Source of the DNA: Paralvinella palmiformis
Taxonomy: Eukaryota > Annelida > Polychaeta > Terebellida > Alvinellidae
Length of the DNA: 64,000 nt
Reading direction: 5' to 3'
Assembly (NCBI GenBank): GCA_025642065.1
Contig: JAODUP010000464.1
Location: forward strand, 248,001-312,000
The notes under the pieces were generated by a model. The model made no database searches and was not told the origin of the DNA. It saw only the letters and a program-made list of their open reading frames with translations. Every line of letters begins with the position of its first letter. Positions within the stretch are counted from its first letter, which is position 1. The translations under genes were made by a program, and so were the position numbers. This document shows, piece by piece, positions 1 through 11,759 of this stretch.

Positions 1-50
1 GGGAAGATGCCCCATGGCTATATGTCCTGGGTATGACCAGTGCCAAGATT
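1..50 (+). repeat. SINE tail fragment (family S4)
   Basis: The text 'gtcctgggtatgaccagtg' followed by 'ccaagattaataata' matches the 3' tail of a tRNA-derived element seen more completely at 8115-8292. Further tail copies lie at about 1498-1590, 56800-56880 and 62040-62110. The element is cut by the window edge. Confidence 0.5.
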
Positions 51-228
51 AATAATAATATTAATACTTTATTAAAACCACCAGAAATTGATTAAACATA
101 CATTTGACAATGTCGACAAAAAGGTTTAAAATGACTTAGTAAGCATTACAGTTAAAATGTGCAGTTCTGACCATGGCTTTATAAAATGTTCGTGCATCAT
201 GAGATTCTTCAACGTGTCAACTGAATAA

Positions 229-806
229 TTAAAGGGACAGTTCACCACCAGAAAATATTTTTTAAATATGTAATGCTTAGAACAGCAACCAAAAATTCCA
301 CAATAATAATCACGAAATATACCTGATATCATAGATATAGGGAAATAATTCAAATTACTGGCGGGCTGCCATTACAGCTGCACTGGAAGCCAGATTCGAA
401 GGCAGGAAGGAGAAAACTGAAATGCTCTGACATCACATGGGCAATCTCTAGATTGACGCGGATTATAGTTTCTCTTGAGTGTTAATTTCTGAGCCATTTT
501 GAATCATCTTCCTCTTGTCAGGTTCCTTCTGGCTTAAACTGATATGGTTGTATGTCATTCATTATGTAATTTTAACGAGATAATGCCATTTAGTTCTGGA
601 GTAATTCTTTGCTCACACTTGTTTACATGCTTTTGTATGGGCTCTACAGACTTTAGGTCAACCGGATACGATGAAGTGACGTCAGCATTCAGGACTTTCC
701 AGTCTCTGTCTAGCTTCAAAATGGCGGCACCCAGAGGCCATTAAAAGTCGATTAATCAGCTGTATTAGTCCTGAAAATTTAAAATGAAGGTGGACTATCC
801 CTTTAA
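229..806 (+). mobile_element. MITE family A, full-length copy
   Basis: The ends are imperfect inverted repeats: TTAAAGGGACAGTTC on the left and the complement of TTAAAGGGATAGTCC on the right. Both ends carry TTAA, which would suit a TTAA-targeting (piggyBac-type) element; that class is inferred. No transposase is present. The interior has a perfect CRE (TGACGTCA, 677-684) and a YY1-like AAAATGGCGGC (718-728). Related copies lie at 30209-30740, 41229-41639 and 49374-49746 (inverted), with a fragment at 27318-27375. Confidence 0.8.
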
Positions 807-2435
807 TTAACTAGACATCACCTAAGTAAAGGAAATGTTAAATCAAACTTAATGTAATGCAAACTTCAAATGTACACAGTCATATTCCCTTACTCAACCA
901 TCGTACTGGTATTATTTAACTTTAGGGACATCGGCACACGGCAGATATTTAATTACCATCTCAAAACGCTGCCTCCTGAGAGCTCCTGCCACACCTCCAC
1001 CATCATTATTATTTTATATTTCTGTATTTATATTCTGTATGTTTCTCCATCCAATATACAAGCTAAGTCATGTATACATTTATAATTTGATGTTTTTGTT
1101 TTACTGTACGTCATATACATCTTGTATGCCAGCTCTACCAAAACAGTACATACTGAATGTAGATCCTGAATAAATATCATTTCGTCATATCATGGGTGTG
1201 ATAAGGGATAGTTAGAAGGGTGTGTGTGTGTGTATTTATGTGTGTGTCCTGATTGACCTTGTGCAGTTGTATATGTATCATTAAACCCTACTCACTCACT
1301 ATAATGTGTTCTACTCGCCTCATTCTACTTACTGGGATATGCTGGTGTTTAAATGTGACTCATACCTTGGTGTGTAAGATTTGTTTCCATAGATCTTGGC
1401 CATATCATCCAGGTGTCGCCAGCACCCAGGCAAAATCAACTCATTCTGCTTACTCAGATGGAACCTTGATAACACTCCAAGTTCTGGGGTGAAATCTGAC
1501 TCATAGCTGTGTTTGTGAGATGTTTCATTCCCACAACAATATGTCCCAGATCTGACCAAAAGGCTAAAACAAAACACTTATTCTGCTTACTCGGGTCTTC
1601 TTTTCAGTGCTTCACTTGTACAAGAGCTTGCCTGCACAAACATGCATGTACCCTGGTCTGTTCAAATATAAAGAGTAGCACATGTGTGAGATATTGGGGT
1701 TCAACAAAATATGCATGGTTCACTGACCTGGGATAACCATTATGGTGTAATTGTTGAGGATGGTCCCATTTGTGATTCCAGGTATGGCCAAAAAAAGGTT
1801 GCATGAAAGTAGGTCATCTGGTAACAATGGATAGTCACGTAACAACAGTAAAAATATACTCATTTCTGTCAGTAATTTTTAGGGATGGCTTCCCCAAGTT
1901 GATGTCAACAGATTGATTTGTCATCAGTTATAGAGATCTGTCTCTAGCTCACTGGCTAATGGAATAGCTAGCTGAATGTGAGTACTCATGCAAAGCGGTC
2001 AATAATTCTGTATCCTTTACCTGTTCTCTGTGATAGCGATTAGATGCTGAGGCTATGTTACTTGAATGCTGTAAAAGGTAAATGCCTTTTGCCTGAAGTT
2101 GTTCACAGTGTGTTGTTCATTGATCATCAATTGGCGAATGTGTGTAGGAGCCCTTGATCGAACAATTTGCTTTGTTGTTTGATTTGGAGGAGTGATATAT
2201 ATGTGTGTGTGTGTGTGCATGTTGGTAGGATTTTTTGAGGCACCTGTACACACACCTATATACAGACACAGTCTCACAAACAGAAACAGATATATTTGTG
2301 TGCACCACATATCTACACACACACACACACACATGAAGGTTTAACATAATCATCCTCAGAGCTTTGTCACAAAACCTGATTCAAGGATTATGAAATAGTA
2401 CTCTTCCTCATGAGTTTTAACAAATTTTATTTCAG
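807..2435. other. Intergenic, no gene seen
   Basis: AT-rich spacer. It contains (GT)n at about 1219-1245 and a GT array at 2201-2218 facing a CA array at 2316-2333. Two diverged S4 SINE tails lie at about 1340-1440 and 1495-1590. The short open frames either overlap these repeats or have no recognisable similarity. Confidence 0.6.
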
Positions 2436-2496
2436 ATGAGGAAGATGTTGCGTGAAGATGAAGTTGTCGACATTACAATGATCCACCAATGACACA
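2436..2496 (+). promoter_or_regulatory. 5' UTR exon start with upstream ORF
   Basis: A good 3' splice site (tttatttcag) ends at 2435, so an upstream noncoding exon is implied. The exon begins with an ATG that opens an 18-codon frame ending in TGA at 2490-2492. That is four bases before the ATG used for the main protein at 2497. Such a uORF could lower translation of the main frame or permit reinitiation; this is inference. Confidence 0.5.
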
Positions 2497-3038
2497 ATGA
2501 TCTGCCGGAGGCTCTGTCAGTTGCCTTCTATCAGTATCTTCCTGGTAGCAGTCGTAATGGGCATGGTGCTATCTTTTATAGTCAGAGGTATATCGCTACA
2601 GTATTTGACTGACCACTTGAAACAATGGGGAGAACTGAGTCATGACTTGATCTACAGTAGCTGGCTGTTGGATAGAGGTTTCCAGAAGATATCTGGTGAT
2701 GAACAGCAGTACATTGGATCTGAGCATCGGGTATGTCGAAATATCATGGCCATTAGCTGCACACGAGCAGTTGGCATTCGTTCAGCATGAATATGAATTT
2801 TCTCTCTGGATTTTTTCTCTCTCACTCCTCTATCAGTCTAACTAATTAACTGCCTATTGATTTACCTATCTAACTCTATTAAATATATGACTCTCTCTCT
2901 CAGTCACTAAGTCTTTCACTCACTCATATCTCTCTCAAATATATATATATATATTCTATCTCTCTCTCCTGCTTGCTTGTATTTCGGGAGTATCCCCAGG
3001 CTGTCAGTATTTAGCACAGCCTGAAACTCTCTCTCTTC

Positions 3039-3094
<56 letters not shown>

Positions 3095-4295
3095 GCACCA
3101 TACAGTATGGATCATGACTGAGTGCATACATGGGCATATGCACTCATTCATAAACATATTTCTCTTATTACCACAAGAAAGTACAAAGCATACATTGTTT
3201 TCAGGTTATCACAGAGTCCAAGTTCCTACTGCAACAGACGGATATCTTATGTATAGTTATGTTAGACAATGACAACACAAAATGGCTAGATCATGTCTAC
3301 CTGACAGATGAATACACACCTACAATGTCCTCTCCTGAGTTGGCCATAACACTCACCTGGGGTAGACACTGTTCCCGAGTAGTGTTCTTTTCCAGACTTC
3401 CCTCGTTGGATGTATCCGTCATCCAGCTTGATGAGTTGACAGATATCTATTCATGGTCCTCGTATCGGAAAGTGCTGTTGCACGTTGCAAAGGAATACCT
3501 GATGGATTATAAGTGGTTTGTCATCGTCGAGGAAGACTCCTATCTGATCATGGAGAATCTTGCTTATTATCTGTGTGTCTTCAATCATTCCACCCCTCTC
3601 TATGCTGGACATGTGCTGTCCTCTTGGGGTCAGGACTATAACGCTGGTGGTCCTGGTGTTGTGTTAAGCCAAGCTGCACTGCATAAACTGGTGCAGAGAC
3701 TAGTGAAAGGACACTGTGCCTCAAGTACCAATCCTGGAGATCAGATGATGGCACAGTGTTTGAGTGGCAGTGGGATTACGCCCCTCGATACTCGCGATTC
3801 TCTTGCACGTTACCGGTTTCTAATGTATCAACCAGAACTACATCTGGTGCCGGGAGTATTGTCACAGTTCTTACATTTTTGGGCAAAAACCAAGCACAGA
3901 ATAAGAGAGGTAAGAAATAGAGAGAGGGAGTATGTCTGTGTAGTCTTAGTCACACACATACACACATATATATATATATATATATATATGTAATGATGAT
4001 AATGTATCTTTAATAACGCGTCCTTACTATCAGGAGCCATTCAAAGGCTATATATATATATATATATATATATAGAGTGTGTGTGTGTGTTATGCAGTTT
4101 GAATATCTTACTGTATTTTTTATCATTAATGGAGGAAATATCATTAAAACATTATGAAGATTACTTAGTGTACAGTAATTATACTGTATTTTTACATCAG
4201 TCAAACATGTCCGTAACGCAGGTCTATTATTTTCACAGACCGGTTTGAACTCGACAGACAGCTATAATGATCTCTCTTCCCGAACTCTCCACTAG
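2497..4295 (+). CDS. Divergent core-1 beta-1,3-galactosyltransferase-like protein (GT31), C1GALT1 paralogue
   Basis: Exons 2497-2730 (78 codons, ends phase 0) and 3205-3909 (235 codons, ends phase 0 at a strong GAG|GTAAGA donor) are well supported. The encoded type II Golgi-style protein has a short cytosolic start, a membrane anchor at about residues 12-31 and a stem, then a GT31 domain. Recognisable blocks are LTWGRHC (compare TWGKRC in the neighbour), WFVIVEEDSY at the DxD site, AGGPGVVLS (compare SGGAGYVLS), GDQMMAQC at the ED-x-x-LG site, and LVPG. The DDD triplet is E-E-D. At the second site the Asp is kept but the Glu is lost, so catalysis is uncertain. The vertebrate chaperone Cosmc (C1GALT1C1) also lost the DxD motif, making a chaperone-like role a speculative alternative. 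The 3' end is unresolved. A weak short exon at 4239-4295 (acceptor ttttcacag, stop TAG 4293-4295) is shown here. Intron retention (stop 3991-3993) or splicing to the downstream exon at 13612 are alternatives. Confidence 0.7.
3042..3092. repeat. (TA)n microsatellite
   Basis: An uninterrupted TA run within the paralogue's first coding intron. Other long TA runs lie at 3967-3989, 4050-4073, 11707-11764, 14584-14615, 15087-15120, 19957-19993, 21886-21918, 21975-22004, 31320-31361, 41166-41198, 43597-43636, 45194-45225 and 59407-59438. Confidence 0.95.
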
Positions 4296-4388
4296 GGCTT
4301 ATTTGTTGTTCTTGTACTTCCGGTATATCATTGTTTTTAGTTTTGCAGCCTTTGAAAATGATATGATTTGCGATTTTAGACGAATAAC
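4296..4388 (+). promoter_or_regulatory. Probable 5' UTR/core promoter of C1GALT1
   Basis: No TATA box is obvious directly before the ATG. An ETS-type core (ACTTCCGG, 4316-4323) lies about 65 bases upstream of it. Pyrimidine-rich text at about 4270-4290 could hold start sites. The space is short because the paralogue ends at 3909 or later, so promoter and upstream transcript may overlap. Confidence 0.35.
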
Positions 4389-7300
4389 ATGTCTAATACT
4401 GCGGGGCTGGGTCGTAGAGCCATAATTATATTTATTGTAGGCATAACTCTTGGATTTCTAGTCAGTTATGTCGTGATTACTGGTACATTTGCGCCGTCAA
4501 ATAGCGGACCAAAGACTCTGTCGCGACATTTTATTCCGAAAAATCCCCATTCGAACGGCGAGACGGAAACTGAAGAATTTGTAGGACCAGACATCGAACA
4601 GAACTGGCATGACTTCCACGCTGAAAACCATCAAGGTATGCTATGATTTACGATTATATTCTGCAGCCAAGACATTGTTTATCGATAAATTAATATGAGT
4701 GATATACCTAGGGTCGCCTCAGTGGTCTAGCGGTAGCGTGTCGGACCACAGATCACTACCACCCGTTTTCGAATCTCGGCGTGGGCATATCTGAAGGTTG
4801 TTTCATCTTTGACTTCGCTTCATTACATTTGAAGGTCGTTGGGCCTATTTAGCCTACCTTGTGCACGAAAGTGGCAGTAAAACATCAATCATCATCATCA
4901 CCCATAGATTGATAGAATTCTAGACAACTCGTACCCAAGACAACCTGTACCACTAGTGACTAAGACTAGGGTATATCAGTCTAATAAGTGTCTGAGACAA
5001 TTCAGACCCTTTTTCAATTCTGATCCTAAATTGTATTTAAGTGTTCCATCTATGTTTGTGTGATCAAGGGTATCTAACATGACTACAGCATTTTTGAAAC
5101 CTAATCATATATTTTTCTTAATATTTAAAATGTCACTGCAAAGTGTGCCTCAGTATGCTGGATGGCTTCAACAACAGTTACAGGGGCGTGTATTTTCCTG
5201 CATTCCTTGAGAAGCATCGATGTGTTGCAACTTCCAGTGCAATGTATTCACCCTAGGCTAGGCTAGAGTTTAAATGTAAAGCCTGTGTTGATTTGGCAGC
5301 CTTGCGCTGATATCACTGAAGTTTTCTTTCCCTAATAAGCAGAGTTGTTTGATTTAAATCACTGCAAAAAATAAGCATTTGGATTTTTATGATGTTTCAT
5401 TTGGATTTTTATGATTATTGTATTTATTGTTATTCTAAAAAGTCTTACTAATCAGTGTGTTTGAAATGTTTTAATTTTTTTTAAAACACTTATTGAAGAC
5501 TGACCAGGATTGGGGGGGGGCATACTGTCCTGTCGATCCATGTAGAACGAATGTATTCACACAAAGAGAATGAAGTGCGTCACTCGATGCCTTCTTGTTA
5601 TTTAGCATAGATGTCTATAAGTATAAAGAAGAAAAAATGATCACATTATTAAAGTGACATTTTAATATTACCGTCATGGTCTTGGTCAAACCAACACTGT
5701 TGCATATAACTAGTTCTCAAAAATATATGTTAGTGACCAGGGCCAGAAAAATATGTTTTCAATTCAGTTGCACCCGGGCAAGTAGATTAGGAAATGCACT
5801 TGCCCAACAACTGTTTTCACTTGCTCAACAAATCTTCTCCTGATCCACAATTATCTTTTATTTTTAATCTCCTATATTTCATCTGCCTACATATAAACAT
5901 GTATTTGCAATAAAAACGATTGTTTGATAAGAACTGTTTATTCAGTGAAGCCCACTACTGCTTTGCTGAGTTACCCATAGCCATTTTCACTCTCACTATA
6001 TAAATAAAATTTCAAATTACCAAGAACACGTAGCCAGTAAACTGCAATGAATAAAGCTTTTAATCAGTGACACCATTTAAATAGGTGGTGAGCTGTCTTA
6101 AGCCAAGATTCCATATACACTGTAGAGTCTATGCAAAATATACTTCGTCCAGGCAACTGATTTTTTCGTATTGTAAATATGAATATCAAGGAGCAACTGA
6201 ATAAGTGTCAACTGGTGATGTTTATATAGAAGAAATGGCACATACAATTCAAGTGATTGCAATTAGATATAACCCTTTCTAGGTGTAATCTTTTCCTAAA
6301 TTACAGATCATACAAAACATGCTACTGAACAGCGTAGGTAAATTAGACTCTATGTCATAGATCAGGAAATGATATCTAATTATTGAAGCATTCTTGATAT
6401 GGAATTTCTCCAACTTATACGGAGCTTAAGCATACATAATGTTACAGATATATTCTATTCCATATAGGATCAGAAGGGGTATGCGTTGTCGCAGAATGGG
6501 GTTACAGGTTGTCTTGTAACCCTCCCATACTATTGCCGTAGGGATATAGATAATCTAGATAGACTATAGAGTATGTACTAGATTTATAGACCTATACAAC
6601 TGTTACCCTCATAGGAGGGAGTAAGTATATATTTATTATATATAATTTATACTGAAGATATATATACAGTGTTGGTTTTCTCCCTGAGCAGCTGAAAGGC
6701 ATTTGTGTCCTGCCATGGGGAGAAAATACCTTGCTGCCCGGGGAGAAATGGGGAGAAACTCTCAGATGTGTTTATTTTAAGGTGAAGCATCATAACAATA
6801 TGCAAACCGTCCATACATTTGTACTGGGATACAATTAATTATTAATTTATTCATCTTTATAACAAAATAGTTTTAAGAAAAATAACAAATATTCAAGATT
6901 TAATTGGTTTATTTTATCACATTTGCCACATAGCACTGTACATATGATTTTGTGTATGAAAATTGTGGTACTAGAACATGTTTACATAGATACATGACGT
7001 TCTGCGATAATGTTCATAACTCAAGTGAGTATATGTAAATGATGACATTATCCATAGCCACGCAATTTATACTACTGATGATCAGCCAACATATTTGCTC
7101 AAGAATAACTAACTAATTCACCACCTGCTGAGACTGATTTTGGGACTCTTTTGACTAATACATTTTACCTTGAGTAGGTACTCCGAGTACCTACTTGGAA
7201 TACCTACTCTGAGTACCAGTAGTTTATATTCCAAGTAGGATTGTCATGGAAGAAATATTTCTGAATAAAAAATTAAATGGTAAATTAATTTGTGGATTAA

Positions 7301-10300
7301 ATATTTTTTTCTGTTCTAAACATTGAACAGGGTAAATTCCTAAATAGCATTATCTCTATGTAGATTACAGGCATGCTATGTGGTGGTGTCACAGTGTTGT
7401 GGATGGAGCCCATGGTATCCAGACCATTTTAATTGGTTAAATGCTCACATTGGGTGCTACAGCCAGTCTGCATATCTGATATAATATATATATGTGGAAC
7501 CAAAATTCTGCTTCAATTTGGTACCAGTATATTGGTAACACCACATGTAAGTATTAATGTAGTAAAAAATTGCAAAAGCCTAACCACAAGATGCTTTTTG
7601 CTAAAGAGATATTTGAAGATATCTGGTGGTGGATCGAATGAAACGAATGTATTTGCTTAGTTCCAACCACTTACAGTTACACATATGGTAAGTTTACAAA
7701 ATATCTCAAATGGTTATTAAACAGTTAAGTCTGGGGACAAGCTATAGTAGTTACAGTTTTAGGAGAGGAGGGGCAAGTTTTTGCTCCAGATTGGCATTCC
7801 TGGTGAGATGATAACATTAATTAATTCCTAAATAGCAATATCTGTGTACATTACAGGTATGCTTTTTGGTGGTGTCACAGTGTTGTGGATGTAGCCCACA
7901 GTGACCAGACCATTTATTTGGTCAAATGCTCACTTGGAGTGCCACACCCAATTCCAAACTTATTCATATGTATATTGGTTTTAAACTGTTAAAGTCTATT
8001 AATTGGGTATTTTCATGGCAACTTTCTCCAAATAGAGTTTCTGCCATTTCTCCCATGATAGGAGAAAGTATTTATGTTGTATCAGCAGAAACTGGGTAAT
8101 TGCCATGGTTTTTACCAAGTTGGGGACATACACAAGTAGTTCTTATCCCCTGTAGACAGTGTAGTGCTGCAAACATCCAGAACATAGGTTTGAATCTAGT
8201 TCATACCTGTATTTGTGGGATGTTTAGTAGCCTTTGTTTGTATTATATGTCCCAGGTGAGACCAGTGCCAAGTCTTAATAAACCAATTAACTAAGTAACT
8301 TAATGTTAATTAAATTAAATCTGGCTTTGTCTTGATGAAAATACGAGGTTAACATTTCTGATGATATATTTGGTGAGTTCAATCCTTTATATCATTAATT
8401 AAAGGTCTACATTGTATAATATACAACACATCTAATATTGTGCAATAAACAGTAGATTTAACATTTGCAGCATTCAATACATCTGATTCAGTATATCTCA
8501 TCACTAATATGTTCACAGTTTTGAATATTTTGAAAAACATATTTTACGACCCCTTTTCTTGTGAAATCTTGCAAAAGGCTCAGGACATACATATTTATAT
8601 GATAGGAGTTTGGGTAAGATTGCTACCGGTACCCACTATTGTCAATGTGTATCGCAGCTTAGATTGGGATGTATATTTCTGGCCAAATGTTCACATGAGT
8701 CATATGTTATGTGACATTACATATGTGCCTTGATGATTATGGGATATTATAATTTATGTTGTCACCAGTCACACCTAAATAAAAGTTAACAAGATGTCTG
8801 GAAGACATGAGGACATGTCAGTGAGTGTGTGTCTAGTACGCACTTGTGATATTAACTAATAAATCCTCACAGCAGCTTTACATTAAATTTATGACTCTTC
8901 ACACAATTTACCAACTTTTGTTTAGGCTGAAATACATGTGAAATGAGGTGTGTTGTATACAAGGGTGATGGGCAAATTTATCCATCCACTGGTTTGGACT
9001 GGTGAGTTTGGTCCAGTCCAACTTAATGCGGTCTGGTAAAGGTTAAAATTTAAATATGCAAAACATATATGTTTTTGGGACACTGGTTCGGATTGGAATA
9101 ATTGTTAGATAATATGATTATCTGTATCAAGAAATGTCTTGTTGATTCTTATACATGATCAGTATTAGCTCTCCAACTGTATTCTTGGGGTGCCTCCATT
9201 GTCTAGTGGTAGCGTGTTGGACCATAGATCACTACCAGTCGTGTTCGAATCTCGGCGTGGAAATATCTGGAAGTTGTTTCATATTTGACTTCACTTCATT
9301 ACCTTTGGAGGTCACTTGGCCCATTTAGCCTACCATGTGCACAAAAGTGACGGTAAAACATCAATCATCATCATCCAACTGTATTCTTTGCCATTTCATT
9401 ATCTGTACACTTCACCAGGTGCACATATTATCTACCACTGAGTACCAGGTTCCCTCTTTTTCACCAATTATCTGCTATGTGCATGATATAAAAATATAGA
9501 CCTAATGGAATTATGTAATTTAATCATAATCATTTCTCAAATACAAGAATATTTGTTCGGACAAATTAAAATACTGAATTTAAGTGAAATATATTATTAT
9601 TAAATGTGTCAAATTTATACGACTATTACATTTTAGGATTACACATTCTTGAGTGTTTTATACAACTATATCTAGATGGTACCAGCTTTTAAACTATGAT
9701 AATCACATTACGAAATTTTTCTGCAAAAAATATACTCACCATTGACAAGGGTTTTGTGTAAATTAGGAACCTGCCAAAATTACCTTATCAATGTAGATCT
9801 GTACCGTCACAATGGGGAATTTGTTTACTAAAATCAAACTGCTGCAAGGGGTCCAGATTTAGGATGAATTAGACTATCATGAGTGGGTGAGTATAGAAGA
9901 TTTATGGCATTTTTATACAAGATGGTCATTTAGTGCTGCAGGAGAGACTGATTCTTAACAGACAGAATTCAATTCCGGAATTGGAATTGAATATTTAAAA
10001 AAAATGAAATTGGTATTGATAATTTTGGAATTGAAGTTTGCTAGAAACAAATTAATTTACCATTTAAATTTTTAATTCAGAAATATTTCTTCCATGACAG
10101 CCCTACTTGGAATATAAACTATTCGAAGTAGGTATTTTAAGTAGGTACTCCGAGTACCTACCAGATACTCCTGGTAAAAATTAGGACGTAATAAATTGGA
10201 ACGGGTAAATTAGATGTGGAATTGGAATTCACGAAAATGTAATTGACCCCATGTCTGATTCTTATATTGTGATTTATCATTACTGGGATACTGTACTATG

Positions 10301-11700
10301 GTTGATGATGATAATTATGGTGTTTAGTATAATGCCTGGTAGATATGTTTTGTTATCAGTTCAAACAGGATTGATGTGGTGACCACTGAGTGGATGTATT
10401 AATATTAGAATAACGTTAATTAAATCTGCTCATGAATATATAGTATACAATAGTCAGTACAGATATGTTAATGGGTACAGGGCTTTATTTTGTGAATAAT
10501 TATTATGGCAGAAAAAAACATCTGTGGTCTGTACTCCAGCTGTAGTTCTTGTTAGCGCCTTAGAGTAACCTTCTTACAGGTTATATAGGGCGCTATATAA
10601 ATTTTGTATATTATTACTGTTACCATTATTATAATATGTATAAAATTTTCTTCAGATGAGGATAAAGTGGCTCGAGCTCTTGCTGAGAAGATTCGTGTAT
10701 TATGCTGGGTTATGACAAGTCCCTCCAATGTAATCACGAAGGCACGACACGTCAAAGCTACATGGGGAAAGCGTTGTAACGTGCTGCTTTTCATGAGTTC
10801 TGAGGCGGATTCGCTTCTGCCAGCCGTTGGTCTTCCCGTCCTGGAAGGACGAAACTCGCTTTGGGGAAAAACAAAAGAAGCCTTCAAGTATATCTATAAT
10901 AAACACCTGAACGATGCCGATTGGTTTCTAAAAGCTGACGATGATACATATGTCATTGTGGAAAATCTACGCAGGATGCTGATGGACCATGACTCAGAAG
11001 ATCCAATTTACTTCGGTCGTCGCTTCAAGCCCTACATCCAGCAGGGTTACATGAGTGGAGGTGCAGGTTACGTACTGAGTAGGGCAGCAGTTAAAAGATT
11101 TGTTGAGATCGGGCTGAAGGACTCCTATATGTGTCGTCCTGATGACGGTGGAGCCGAAGATCTGGAGCTCGGTACCTGTATGCAGAACATCGGCGTGGCG
11201 GCGGCTGATTCCCGTGATCAGCTCGGCAGAGAGACATTCCATCCATTTATCCCAGAACACCATTTAATACCAGGCCTTATACCGCCAGAGAACTGGTACT
11301 GGTCTTATAACTACTATCCAGCAAAAGAGGTATAATTTTAATCCCTTCTCCATCCGCTCCAGCCATCACGTCATTTTCTCAATTCTGGATCATAGTCCTA
11401 GATTTTGAGCATAGTCACCTTCATCTCTGAATTTATTGGATGTGTTCACTGTTTGGGAAATTTTGTTCTATATTTAACTTGATTTATTTGTTCTTTGTTC
11501 AAAAAGCATTAGAGTTGTGTTATTTATAAGAACTATCTATCTGGCTTCTGAGAGTCATGTATTTAAATTGCATCTCACTAGTATCATTTGCCTTCAGATC
11601 TATCCATGTTTTTCTCTGAAGACCACCTACTTTAAATACTCTGATATGTGGCCTATTATTTCAGTAAAAAATATCTACAATTATAGGATGAAATTTGTTG

Positions 11701-11759
<59 letters not shown>

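Noticed and set aside
4711..4790. tRNA gene
   Set aside because: The A and B boxes belong to a repeated SINE head present at five places, with a shared body and tail. No full cloverleaf with matching acceptor arms was seen.
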